Shown: in pieces, positions 1-8,121 of the stretch
Position numbering within the stretch: the stretch's first letter is position 1
Layout of the letters: each line of letters starts with the position of its first letter
NCBI GenBank assembly: GCA_002373085.1
Contig: DFJP01000035.1
Location: forward strand, 1 to 33,688
Origin: Caryophanales bacterium UBA3668
GTDB taxonomy: Bacteria > Bacillota_I > Bacilli_A > RFN20 > CAG-826
Direction: 5' to 3'
Length of the DNA: 33,688 nucleotides
Notes under the pieces: model-generated
What the model was told of the DNA's origin: nothing
What the model saw: only the letters and a program-made list of their open reading frames with translations
Databases searched by the model: none
Program-made: the position numbers and the translations under genes

Positions 1-81
1 TTTGACCCGAGTTTAGAAAAATATTTTGTTAGAGCAAGATCTAAAATTGAAAAATACTATCTTGATAGTAGAAAACAATAG
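1..81 (+). CDS. 3' end of an upstream gene (partial, unknown)
   Basis: Frame 1 is open from the first base and gives 26 residues starting FDPSLEKYFVRA and ending DSRKQ before a TAG stop at 79-81. The peptide is basic and could be a helical C-terminus. The 5' part lies outside the window, so no family can be assigned. The tandem terminators directly downstream support this being the real end of a transcribed gene. The call rests only on the open frame and its position in front of those terminators. Confidence 0.55.
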   Translation, partial: FDPSLEKYFVRARSKIEKYYLDSRKQ

Positions 82-96
82 CAACACTTAATATGT

Positions 97-126
97 AAAT
101 AAATCCACAACTAGTGGTTTTTATTT
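97..126 (+). terminator. Rho-independent terminator 1 after the partial gene
   Basis: The arms are AAATAAATCCAC (97-108) and GTGGTTTTTATTT (114-126), with loop AACTA. The CCAC/GTGG core is followed by a T-rich 3' arm. It lies 15 bases after the TAG at 79-81. Confidence 0.7.
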
Positions 127-135
127 GTCTAATTT

Positions 136-164
136 ATATAAGGAATAAACGTCCTTATATTTTT
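136..164 (+). terminator. Rho-independent terminator 2 (tandem)
   Basis: A perfect 9-bp stem pairs ATATAAGGA (136-144) with TCCTTATAT (152-160). The loop is ATAAACG, and TTTT follows at 161-164. It stands 9 bases after the first terminator, so the upstream unit is insulated from the lipoprotein gene by two hairpins. Confidence 0.6.
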
Positions 165-245
165 GTATGTTTTCATTCTTTACTAACAAAAATGTTCAAA
201 ACACCGAAAATAGTTTCATTGCATTCATAAACTTGCGGTTTTTGC

Positions 246-274
246 TTTACATCACAGGCAGTAAAAACTAAAAT
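246..274 (+). promoter_or_regulatory. Sigma-A-type promoter for the BIG2 lipoprotein gene
   Basis: A -35 box TTTACA (246-251) and a -10 box TAAAAT (269-274) are separated by 17 bases. The expected transcription start falls at about 280-282, which is the ATG at 281. No Shine-Dalgarno sequence is seen before that ATG. The mRNA is therefore probably leaderless. Confidence 0.55.
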
Positions 275-280
275 CATTGT

Positions 281-1132
281 ATGAAAAAATCAGGTTTAAT
301 CTTACTTTTATTGCCTTTAATGGTGGCGTGTGGATCAAACGCAAATACTAATGTAGAACAAAATGATGAGTATAAACTAAATAAAACTCAGCTTAATTTA
401 ACTATTGGTGAAGAGTATCAATTAAAAGTTACTAAAAATGGTAAAGCTTACTCTAATGTCACTTGGTCTAGCAATTATTCAGATTATTGTGATGTTAGTA
501 GCACTGGCCTAGTTAGTGCGTATTACGAGCACACTACTGTTACTATTACTGCAAAAATTAGCAAGTCTATTAAATTAACTTGTTCAGTAAAAGTCTCAGC
601 CCCTAAAACTGATGTCTATCGCTTATTCTCTTCTAGTGGACAAGGACAAGTTAATGATAAAGGACACATTTTATATATTTTTGCTAAAGCAGGTATCACA
701 ACCGATTCCTCTAATACTTATAACTATAATCTAACCTTTGAATATGATACTTTCTCTAACATTTGCACAATTGTTTCAAAATTATCATGGACTCAAAGTG
801 GTTATGACTGCATGTTAATGGGTTATAACATCTTCTATTGGGGAGAATATAAAACTGGCTTATTTGGTGGTTATTATTATCAAACCAATACAAGCACAGA
901 CGAAACCAAGAAAATTGAATTATCTTTCCCAAACGAAAACATATTGTTCTCTTATGCTTATCAAGAAATCTTTGCAGTCAATGGAACCATTACTTATGTT
1001 GTTGAACACAATGACTTCTCTAGTGTCGGTTCAAACGTTGAACCAATATTCATTGGAGTTCAAGAATGTCCTTTATACGCAAAACAAATATTCGAAACAC
1101 ATAACTACAACCTAAAACTTATTACTGATTAG
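281..1132 (+). CDS. Secreted lipoprotein with a BIG2-like Ig domain
   Basis: The 283-residue protein starts with a lipoprotein signal peptide: basic MKKS, a Leu-rich core and lipobox MVAC, with Cys17 as the lipidated residue. It should sit on the outer face of the cytoplasmic membrane. Residues about 31-107 look like a bacterial Ig-like group 2 domain, with a regular NLTIGEEYQLKV strand, the VTWSSN core and a later STGLVSA turn. This fold is common in surface adhesins. Residues about 110-283 are rich in Tyr, Asn and Thr and match no family I recognise. The start is fixed by the signal peptide and by a promoter whose expected start point coincides with the ATG. The next gene follows 40 bases later and probably shares the transcript. 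Function is unknown; a surface-binding role is an inference from the Ig-like domain. Confidence 0.75.
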   Translation: MKKSGLILLLLPLMVACGSNANTNVEQNDEYKLNKTQLNLTIGEEYQLKVTKNGKAYSNVTWSSNYSDYCDVSSTGLVSAYYEHTTVTITAKISKSIKLTCSVKVSAPKTDVYRLFSSSGQGQVNDKGHILYIFAKAGITTDSSNTYNYNLTFEYDTFSNICTIVSKLSWTQSGYDCMLMGYNIFYWGEYKTGLFGGYYYQTNTSTDETKKIELSFPNENILFSYAYQEIFAVNGTITYVVEHNDFSSVGSNVEPIFIGVQECPLYAKQIFETHNYNLKLITD

Positions 1133-1172
1133 TAGATTTACTATATGCAAAAAATATATAGAGGAACAAACA

Positions 1173-1685
1173 ATGGCTAAAAGTATAAAAACAATAACCA
1201 TCATTTCGTTTTCTCTAGTGCTTGCTGCTTTACTAACAGCAATTATTTCTGATGTCGCAATATTTTCTCAACAAATATTAACGTTTATAGCCGCAATTTT
1301 TATTTCTGCAATTGTTTTTCTATTAGCAATAGCATTGATGATTGTCAGTATTATATTTGTTTTTGGTATTGTCGTGCTTAAAAACGATGGATTTTGGCCT
1401 TTAGTTTGGACAAAGACAACATTTATTGAAATCTTATCAGACAATCATTTAACAATAGAGCAGATAAACAATATGATCACAATTAGGATAGTGTTACTAA
1501 TTGTCTCTACAATTATTCTTATTCTTTCAATTATCGCTTTAGCGATGATGAAAAGATTAAGGAAAAAAGATCCAGAATATAATCCAAAATCAATTGAATA
1601 TCTAGGTATTGCTTCAACGATATTATCATCACTTGGAGTAATTGTCTCTTTAGGAGCAGTTGTCATTCTCTTATTTCTAAAATAG
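1173..1685 (+). CDS. Small polytopic membrane protein, unknown
   Basis: This 170-residue, very hydrophobic protein has about four or five membrane helices, at roughly residues 5-28, 36-69 (long enough for one or two), 104-126 and 143-170. Short polar loops include the basic stretch MKRLRKKDPEY near 126-136. A good ribosome site, AGAGGA, lies 7 bases before the ATG, unlike the preceding lipoprotein gene. The gene lies 40 bases after the lipoprotein gene and is closed by a strong terminator, so the two probably form a bicistronic unit. No family or active-site motif was recognised. Confidence 0.7.
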   Translation: MAKSIKTITIISFSLVLAALLTAIISDVAIFSQQILTFIAAIFISAIVFLLAIALMIVSIIFVFGIVVLKNDGFWPLVWTKTTFIEILSDNHLTIEQINNMITIRIVLLIVSTIILILSIIALAMMKRLRKKDPEYNPKSIEYLGIASTILSSLGVIVSLGAVVILLFLK

Positions 1686-1716
1686 GCAAACTATAAAATC
1701 TATGGTTTGCTTTTTT
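1686..1716 (+). terminator. Rho-independent terminator of the lipoprotein/membrane protein unit
   Basis: A 10-bp stem, GCAAACTATA (1686-1695) with TATGGTTTGC (1701-1710), has one G-T wobble and loop AAATC. A run of T follows at 1711-1716. It begins one base after the TAG stop. Confidence 0.85.
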
Positions 1717-1721
1717 CTTAA

Positions 1722-1789
1722 AAAATGATACATAAATAGCAACAAACAGGTCTTATTCTTTTCACTATATGCGTGTAAAATGATATACG
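1722..1789 (+). promoter_or_regulatory. Putative promoter/operator region of the GH38 gene
   Basis: The 158-base gap before 1844 contains a -10-like TAAAAT (1776-1781) with only a weak -35 (TTATTC, 1753-1758, spacing 17). It also holds two related AAAATGATA elements, at about 1723-1731 and 1777-1785. The longer form, AAAATGATATACG (1777-1789), recurs in inverted orientation at 6556-6568 in front of the ABC ATPase gene, which suggests a shared regulator site. Confidence 0.3.
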
Positions 1790-1843
1790 TGCAAAACAAT
1801 AACTCGAATATTAAAAAATAATAAAGATACAAGGGGTTTTACT

Positions 1844-4339
1844 ATGAAAAAAATCTTACATCTTATTTGTAATTCACACATCGATCCAGTATGGCAATGG
1901 GATTGGGATGAAGGCGCTTCCACCGCTTTAGCGACTTTCTACGCTGCATGTAATCTATTAGATAAATATGACTTTATCTTTTGCCATAACGAAGTAATCC
2001 TCTATGAATACATTGAAAAATATGATCCTGCTTTATTTAAAAGAATTCAAAAGCTAGTTCTTGATGGAAAATGGAAAATTATGGGTGGATGGTATTGCCA
2101 ACCTGATTGTCTAGTTCCTTCTGGAGAATCATTTATTAGACAAATAACTTTAGGAAGAGAATATTTCTTGGAGAAATTTAATTCAAAACCAACAGTTGCC
2201 TTAAATTTTGATAGTTTTGGACACACAAAAGGATTACCTCAAATCCTCGCGAAATGCGGCTATGAAGGATACATCTTCTGCCGTCCACTTCCGTGGTATG
2301 TTTCTCTTCCAAACTTTAAAGACTATCCACACGGTCCATTCCTATGGGAAGGATATGATGGATCTAGAATTAAAGCCTTAAGATATGAAGATCCACTTCA
2401 TAACTACACAACCGAATTAGGAAGAGCAAAACAAGGCATCTTAGAGAAATATGAAGTCTATAAAGACTTAGATGTCATCCCTGTCTTATGGGGAGTTGGT
2501 AACCATGGAGGAACATCTAGTGAAAAAGATTTAGAAGATATCATGGTTCTTCAAAACGAAAAGAAAGGCGAATGGGAAATCATCCATTCTTCTTTAGAAG
2601 ACTATTTTGATTCCACTAACCCAGTAACAGTAGAGAAAAGACACATCTTTGTCTTCTCAAAAGCGTATTCATCAGTCAACGCGATTAAATTAGCTCATGA
2701 CCAATTAGAAAATGCTTTATATTTCACTGAAAAGATTTGTACCGCCAGCGATATAGCGGGCAAATATTCATATAACAAAGAAGTGTTAAAGAACGCTGAA
2801 AAGATACTTTGTCAAATCGAATTCCATGATGTTTTAGCAGGTACTGCTATTAAAACTGGAACTGATTCATCATTAAGAAAGGCTTATAAAGCTATCGAAG
2901 AACTTAAAGCAGAAATGTTTAGTGCATTCACTTCTTTAGCAAGCGACCTTCCAAAAGCGCCAGCAAACGAAGAGAATGTTGTCTTCTTTAATCCATATCC
3001 TTATCAATATGATAATTACGTTGAATGTGAACTTTATCCAAACGTTTATATAAGAACACCAAATACACAATATAAAATCACTTTATTTGATGTGAACAAC
3101 AATCCAGTGCCATATCAAATCATCAAAGAAGAAAGTAATATCGCGGATCAACATCGCGTTCGTATTATTTTCAAAGCAAAGATTGATGCCTATTCAGTCA
3201 CTTCATATCACGCTCATTTTGATTTTGAAGAAAAGACCACTACTGATAAATCATTTGAAGGAGATATTAAGTTAGTTGACAAAGTCAAAGAAGTTGTTAT
3301 TTCTTCTAAAACTGGCCTTATTTCTTCATTTAAAGTTAATGGCAAAGAGTTCTTAAATGGAGAAGCTTCTATCCCTATGACATTTGATGATAATGGAGAT
3401 CCATGGGGATGGAGATTACATGATTTAACAACCGCTACTTTCTCCGATAATAGCTGGCCTCAACCAGAACACAAAAATTCCTTAAAAGCTTTTAAATTAG
3501 ATAACCGTTCAAAAGGTATAACTCAAGGTTTAAAGGGAGTTTCAATTATTGAAAAGGGACCATTCCTAACTGAAGTTCAAGCTTTATTCTACAAAGATGA
3601 AAACCATGTAATTGTTAATTACAAGATTTATAAAGACACTCCATATATTGATGTTAAATATCATGTTTTATGGAATGAAAGAAATAAAGGTTTAAAGATT
3701 AAATTCCCACTTAATGGAGATAATAAATATTTTGCTCAAATGGCATTTGGTAGTGAAGTTTATAAAGCGGACGGAATTGAAAACCCATCAAATAGATTTA
3801 TCGGTGTTCATAACGGAGAAGATGTCTTTGCTATTTATAATAGAAGCGGTATCCATAGCACTTCTAAAAAAGGACATAACCTTTATGTTACTTTCTTAAA
3901 TGGTGCTTCCTGGTGTGCTCACCCAACTTCACCAATCAATCCTCTTGTTCCAAAAGATCGATATGATGCCTCTATCGAACAAGGCGTTCATGATTTTGAA
4001 TTAAGAATAGGAGTTAACAAAGTTGAAGAATGCGAAAGAATCGCTAACGAATTCAATCAACCAGTGTATAAGGTTTTATATTATCCACATGGAGATGGTA
4101 AAAATGTTGCTTCTAACATAGTCACTGTATCAAATAGAGATATTGTTATCACTGCTCTTAAAAAGAGAAAAGACAATACATATTTAATCCGTCTATATAA
4201 TGGAGTTTCTCATAATAATGAGACTACATTAAATATCAAAAGCGCATCCAAACACATAACATTTAAGAAATATGAATTTAAGACATTCGTGTTTGACGGA
4301 GAAAAAATCGTTGAATCGAAGGAAGCTGACTTATATTAA
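1844..4339 (+). CDS. Alpha-mannosidase, glycoside hydrolase family 38
   Basis: The 831-residue protein shows the hallmarks of GH38, retaining zinc-dependent alpha-mannosidases that release terminal alpha-mannose. The N-terminal HIDPVWQW supplies zinc ligands His12 and Asp14. NFDSFGHTKG carries Asp123, the expected nucleophile and zinc ligand. WGVGNHGG (residues 216-223) matches the family's glycine-rich loop. EFHDVLAGT (326-334) carries the remaining zinc ligand, His328. The C-terminal half (about 385-831) is the beta-rich region usual in the family. There is no signal peptide, so the enzyme should be cytoplasmic and act on imported oligosaccharides. The start is set by AGGGG 8 bases upstream. 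The DUF6259-like gene follows after 2 bases, so the two are co-transcribed. GH38 membership is secure; linkage specificity cannot be read from the sequence. Confidence 0.93.
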   Translation: MKKILHLICNSHIDPVWQWDWDEGASTALATFYAACNLLDKYDFIFCHNEVILYEYIEKYDPALFKRIQKLVLDGKWKIMGGWYCQPDCLVPSGESFIRQITLGREYFLEKFNSKPTVALNFDSFGHTKGLPQILAKCGYEGYIFCRPLPWYVSLPNFKDYPHGPFLWEGYDGSRIKALRYEDPLHNYTTELGRAKQGILEKYEVYKDLDVIPVLWGVGNHGGTSSEKDLEDIMVLQNEKKGEWEIIHSSLEDYFDSTNPVTVEKRHIFVFSKAYSSVNAIKLAHDQLENALYFTEKICTASDIAGKYSYNKEVLKNAEKILCQIEFHDVLAGTAIKTGTDSSLRKAYKAIEELKAEMFSAFTSLASDLPKAPANEENVVFFNPYPYQYDNYVECELYPNVYIRTPNTQYKITLFDVNNNPVPYQIIKEESNIADQHRVRIIFKAKIDAYSVTSYHAHFDFEEKTTTDKSFEGDIKLVDKVKEVVISSKTGLISSFKVNGKEFLNGEASIPMTFDDNGDPWGWRLHDLTTATFSDNSWPQPEHKNSLKAFKLDNRSKGITQGLKGVSIIEKGPFLTEVQALFYKDENHVIVNYKIYKDTPYIDVKYHVLWNERNKGLKIKFPLNGDNKYFAQMAFGSEVYKADGIENPSNRFIGVHNGEDVFAIYNRSGIHSTSKKGHNLYVTFLNGASWCAHPTSPINPLVPKDRYDASIEQGVHDFELRIGVNKVEECERIANEFNQPVYKVLYYPHGDGKNVASNIVTVSNRDIVITALKKRKDNTYLIRLYNGVSHNNETTLNIKSASKHITFKKYEFKTFVFDGEKIVESKEADLY

Positions 4340-4341
4340 TT

Positions 4342-6447
4342 ATGGAAAAGAAATATATATTTAATAACAACTCAATTACCATCGATTTCACTAACAAGAC
4401 TATTAAGTCTATGACCTTCAAAGGTGAAGAGATGATAGAAGGTGGAGTTTCTTTCTTCTCACTTAGAATGAGAAAGAAAGATAACACCCATTACTATTTA
4501 CCAGCGAAGCTTTTCAAATTTGAAAAATATGAAGATAACAAAGCTTATTATTCACACGAAGAAGCTGATGTTGTTCTTTCTATTAATGAATTAACAAACG
4601 GACTCAAATGGTCAATTAAAGTGATTAACCACACCGATTTACTTTTAGAACAAGTAGAAATCATGAGTATTGGTGTTCACTCCAAACTCCTAAATGAAGA
4701 AAACGGAAAGGGCGAAATCGTCGTTCCATATAACGAAGGACTACGCGTTACATCAATGAAGCAAAGAGAAGCGTCAGTCTTCCGTTATTTTGATGTTGAT
4801 TATCCTTCTGAAGGTCTTTATTACATGTATCCAAATATGGTGTCCTCTCCATTTATGTCCTATATCCATAACGGAACAGGAATCTATTTTGCAATGTTAG
4901 ATAAAGAATCTACTCCTAAACATATTGATTTCCGTTATTTTGAAGATGTTATCAAAACTGAAATGGCAGTATTCACCAATATCGACTATGGTCAAAACTA
5001 TGAGATGAACTTCGACAGCGTAATGCTTTTCTTTGAAGGTGATTATTTTGATGCCTGTGAGCTATATCGTAATTGGTTCTATGAAAATAATGGGAAGAAA
5101 TTAAAAACCATAAAGGAAAGATATAACGAACTCCCACATTGGTATCATGAATCTCCAGTTATTATCACTTATCCACTAGTGGGCACCAAAGACTTTGATT
5201 TAGAGATGAAACCAGGTGGATTATATCCTTACACAAATGGTCTATCTGTTATGGATTATTACGGCAAACAAACCGACTCCAAAATCATGGCGTTATTAAT
5301 GCAATGGGAAAGCACCGCTCCATGGGCTCCACCATATGTTTGGCCACCTTATGGAGACATTGATAATTTCTATAAATATCGTGATGAATTACACAAAAGA
5401 GGCTATCTCTTGGGGGTTTATACCTCTGGATTTGGTTGGACCAATGTCTCTCATAGAAGAGAATATTCCCGTCTAGAAGAATTCGAAAGAGATCATCTTA
5501 AAGACATAATGTGCACTAACACAATCTATGAAATGAAATCAGCGATTGTTCAAGATATTCGTTCAAGTTATGACATGTGTCCAGCTTGCGAAAAAACTAA
5601 AGAGATTATCCGTAACGAAGTAAAGAAGATGGTCGACGCTGATCTAGACTATATTCAAGTTTTAGATCAAAACCATGGAGGTAATCCATATTTCTGTTAT
5701 AGCGATAAACACGGTCACGTACCTGCTCCAGGAAAATGGCAAGTTGAAGAAACTTTAAAGCTCTTAAAAAGCATTGATAGAAAGAAATGCTTATTAGGAT
5801 GTGAAACCGCTGCTAGTGAACCATATATTGGTGAACTCCCATGCAACGATAACCGTTATGAACTTAATTATCATCCAGGTGAACCAATCCCAATGTATGC
5901 CTATATCTATCACGAATACATTAATAACTTTATGGGCAATCAATGTGTTTATGGTTTAGGTTCAAATCGATATGCACTTACATATCGTATGGCGTATTCA
6001 TTCATCGCTGGAGATTTATACACTCTCATCATTGATGGAAATGGTAAAACTCATATCGCTTGGGATAACGACTTAGTGGTTGATGATGAAATGCCAAATA
6101 GACTTATCAATAACACCAATAAATGGAGACTTGGATATTTTGAAAAATTCCTTCATCTTGGAAAGATGGTTAAACCACTCGCGTATGAATGTGGCACTAA
6201 ACACATTTCCTTTATTTGGACCCCTCAACATGAATATGATTTCCGCGCTGTGCTTAGTTTAGCGTATACAGATGGAAAAGAAACATATCAATTCTTCATT
6301 AACTATGATGAAGTAGAAGAGAAAGTGTCCATTAAAGATGTGACCGAGATTAATATCGTTAAAAATCCAGACGGAAAAACTGAAACTATTACCGGTAACT
6401 CATTTATTGTTCCACCTCTAAGTATGGTGGCTATAAAGGTCAAATAA
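4342..6447 (+). CDS. DUF6259-like putative glycosidase (cytoplasmic)
   Basis: The 701-residue protein has no signal peptide and begins 2 bases after the GH38 stop, so translation is probably coupled. Residues 1-250 look like a beta-sandwich. Residues about 265-620 look like a (beta/alpha)8 barrel of the DUF6259 type, related to GH36/GH101-like barrels; I assign this from recall of the family's look, not from a search. Suggestive catalytic residues are Asp442 in YIQVLDQNHGG and Glu488 in LLGCETAAS, both at strand ends. Other landmarks are MQWES near 320-324, APPYVWPP near 330-336 and the motif DMCPAC near 411-416. Residues 640-701 look like a small beta domain. The pairing with an alpha-mannosidase suggests a second exo-acting step on the same imported glycan. 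The substrate is unknown. Confidence 0.7.
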   Translation: MEKKYIFNNNSITIDFTNKTIKSMTFKGEEMIEGGVSFFSLRMRKKDNTHYYLPAKLFKFEKYEDNKAYYSHEEADVVLSINELTNGLKWSIKVINHTDLLLEQVEIMSIGVHSKLLNEENGKGEIVVPYNEGLRVTSMKQREASVFRYFDVDYPSEGLYYMYPNMVSSPFMSYIHNGTGIYFAMLDKESTPKHIDFRYFEDVIKTEMAVFTNIDYGQNYEMNFDSVMLFFEGDYFDACELYRNWFYENNGKKLKTIKERYNELPHWYHESPVIITYPLVGTKDFDLEMKPGGLYPYTNGLSVMDYYGKQTDSKIMALLMQWESTAPWAPPYVWPPYGDIDNFYKYRDELHKRGYLLGVYTSGFGWTNVSHRREYSRLEEFERDHLKDIMCTNTIYEMKSAIVQDIRSSYDMCPACEKTKEIIRNEVKKMVDADLDYIQVLDQNHGGNPYFCYSDKHGHVPAPGKWQVEETLKLLKSIDRKKCLLGCETAASEPYIGELPCNDNRYELNYHPGEPIPMYAYIYHEYINNFMGNQCVYGLGSNRYALTYRMAYSFIAGDLYTLIIDGNGKTHIAWDNDLVVDDEMPNRLINNTNKWRLGYFEKFLHLGKMVKPLAYECGTKHISFIWTPQHEYDFRAVLSLAYTDGKETYQFFINYDEVEEKVSIKDVTEINIVKNPDGKTETITGNSFIVPPLSMVAIKVK

Positions 6448-6453
6448 CGAAAC

Positions 6454-6487
6454 AAAGTAGATCAAAACATGGTCTACTTTTTAATTT
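6454..6487 (+). terminator. Rho-independent terminator after the GH38/DUF6259 unit
   Basis: The stem pairs AAAGTAGATC (6454-6463) with GGTCTACTTT (6471-6480), 10 bp with one G-T wobble and loop AAAACAT. It is followed by TTAATTTTT. The structure starts 6 bases after the TAA. Confidence 0.85.
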
Positions 6488-6536
6488 TTCATCACTATTA
6501 TTTTTTATTATTCGTGGTAAGGATATTTTCTTCCCT

Positions 6537-6582
6537 ATCATAATACTTATGATTTCGTATATCATTTTTTAATAAAGTATTA
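6537..6582. repeat. Nested inverted repeats upstream of the ABC ATPase gene
   Basis: ATCAT (6537-6541), ATGAT (6549-6553) and ATCAT (6561-6565) recur every 12 bases, forming two overlapping 17-base inverted repeats. TAATACTT (6541-6548) and AAGTATTA (6575-6582) form an outer inverted pair. The segment CGTATATCATTTT (6556-6568) is the exact reverse complement of AAAATGATATACG at 1777-1789. This may be an operator for a dimeric regulator. Confidence 0.35.
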
Positions 6583-6665
6583 ATAAAATATATCAATATT
6601 TAAGATTTTGCTTAAAAGATTGTTTTGATAATATATAGTAGAATATAGCAAGGTGCGTATATTTT

Positions 6666-8120
6666 ATGGCGAAATTACATTTTAATCATGTGAACAAAGT
6701 TTATGCGAACAATGTTCAAGCAGTTTTCGATTTTAACTTAGATGTTGATGACAAAGAATTTGTCGTCTTCGTTGGTCCTTCTGGATGTGGTAAAACCACC
6801 ACTCTTAGAATGGTTGCAGGCTTAGAAGAGATTTCTTCTGGTGAGATTTATATTGATGACGTTTTAATCAATAACGTCCCACCAAAAGATAGAAATATCG
6901 CAATGGTTTTCCAAAACTATGCCTTATATCCTCATATGACAGTCTTTGACAATATGGCGTTCTCTTTAAAGATGCGTAAAGACCTATTCCCTGTCTATAA
7001 GATTGTTAATGAAGAAGGATTCAACCAAGAAGTTAAAGAAATCGAAAAAGAGTTCAAAGAAAAGAAGGAACAAGGTGTCGCTAAACTCAAAGAAAAGAAA
7101 GCGATTAAAGAAGAAATCAAAGATTTCATCTATCGCAACAATTTAGCGGAAGAACTCGCCATTAGAAGAGCACAAGAAAAATATCAAGAACGTGTCATGA
7201 CCTATGACCACGATAAAGTTGAAGAATTAGAAAATTCAATCAAAGGTGAAACAGATCAAGCAAAGATTGAATCAGTCCATAAACAAATTGAAGAAGTGAT
7301 GAAAGTCTTAGATAAACCTGCTTTTGAATATCGTAGATATACAAGAGAAGAAATTATCGATAAAGTCACCACTGTCGCTGAAACTATTGGACTTGAACAA
7401 TATCTTAAAAGAAAACCAGCTGCTCTTTCTGGTGGACAACGTCAAAGAGTGGCTCTTGGTAGAGCAATCGTTCGTAATCCAAAGGTTTTCTTGATGGATG
7501 AGCCATTATCTAACTTGGATGCAAAGCTTCGTGTCCATATGCGTACAGAAATCTCAAAGATTTATCAAAACTTAGGTGTTACTGTGATTTATGTTACCCA
7601 CGATCAAACCGAAGCGATGACTATGGCCACTAAAATTGTTTGTATGAAAGATGGCCGCATCCAACAAATTGGTTCACCACGTGAATTATTTAACACTCCA
7701 AGCAACCTCTTTGTCGCTGGATTTATCGGTTCACCAAGTATGAACTTTATCCCTGGTAAATTTGATGGTCATAACTTCGTTAGTGAAAATGATGAAGTTA
7801 AGATTGCATTAGATAAACCACATATCGATTTATTAAAAGATTATGTTGATAAAGAATTAATCCTTGGTGTTAGACCAGAAAATATCGTCTTTAAAGATGA
7901 TAAAACTAGAGAAAACCTCTCTAATTCATTTAAATTAACATGTGACCTTTCCGAATTATTAGGACAAGAATTAATTATCTATTCATATATCAATAACACT
8001 AGAGTGGTTATCAAAACCACTACAGTTGATGAAATCAAAAATGGAGAAGAAAAAGAATACGCTCTCGATTTAGATAGAATTCACTTCTTTGATAAAGAAA
8101 CAACGAATAGAATTAAATAG
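6666..8120 (+). CDS. msmX: MsmX/UgpC-type sugar ABC transporter ATPase with a large insertion
   Basis: This is the nucleotide-binding subunit of CUT1 sugar importers. Visible motifs are Walker A GPSGCGKT (37-44), Q-loop Gln83 in VFQNYALYPH, signature LSGGQRQR (254-261), Walker B VFLMDEP with Asp278/Glu279, and the H-loop THDQTEAM with His312. Residues about 345-484 form the OB-like regulatory region (FVAGFIGSPSMNF, LGVRPENI). At 484 residues it is about 110 longer than usual. The excess is a highly charged segment at about 106-225, rich in Glu and Lys and probably coiled-coil, between the Q-loop helices and the signature motif. Long homologues of this ATPase are known in mycoplasmas. The two permeases at 17033-18905 have no ATPase of their own, so this is the likely partner. 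The start has AAGGTG 10 bases upstream. Confidence 0.92.
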   Translation: MAKLHFNHVNKVYANNVQAVFDFNLDVDDKEFVVFVGPSGCGKTTTLRMVAGLEEISSGEIYIDDVLINNVPPKDRNIAMVFQNYALYPHMTVFDNMAFSLKMRKDLFPVYKIVNEEGFNQEVKEIEKEFKEKKEQGVAKLKEKKAIKEEIKDFIYRNNLAEELAIRRAQEKYQERVMTYDHDKVEELENSIKGETDQAKIESVHKQIEEVMKVLDKPAFEYRRYTREEIIDKVTTVAETIGLEQYLKRKPAALSGGQRQRVALGRAIVRNPKVFLMDEPLSNLDAKLRVHMRTEISKIYQNLGVTVIYVTHDQTEAMTMATKIVCMKDGRIQQIGSPRELFNTPSNLFVAGFIGSPSMNFIPGKFDGHNFVSENDEVKIALDKPHIDLLKDYVDKELILGVRPENIVFKDDKTRENLSNSFKLTCDLSELLGQELIIYSYINNTRVVIKTTTVDEIKNGEEKEYALDLDRIHFFDKETTNRIK

Positions 8121-8121
8121 T

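Noticed and set aside
167..271. A 34-codon open frame starting at ATG 167
   Set aside because: No ribosome site; it overlaps the promoter of the lipoprotein gene and its translation looks like random AT-rich sequence.
8089..8121. ATG 8089 as start of the small protein after the ABC ATPase
   Set aside because: It lies inside the ATPase coding region in another frame; ATG 8122 directly after the stop is more natural.
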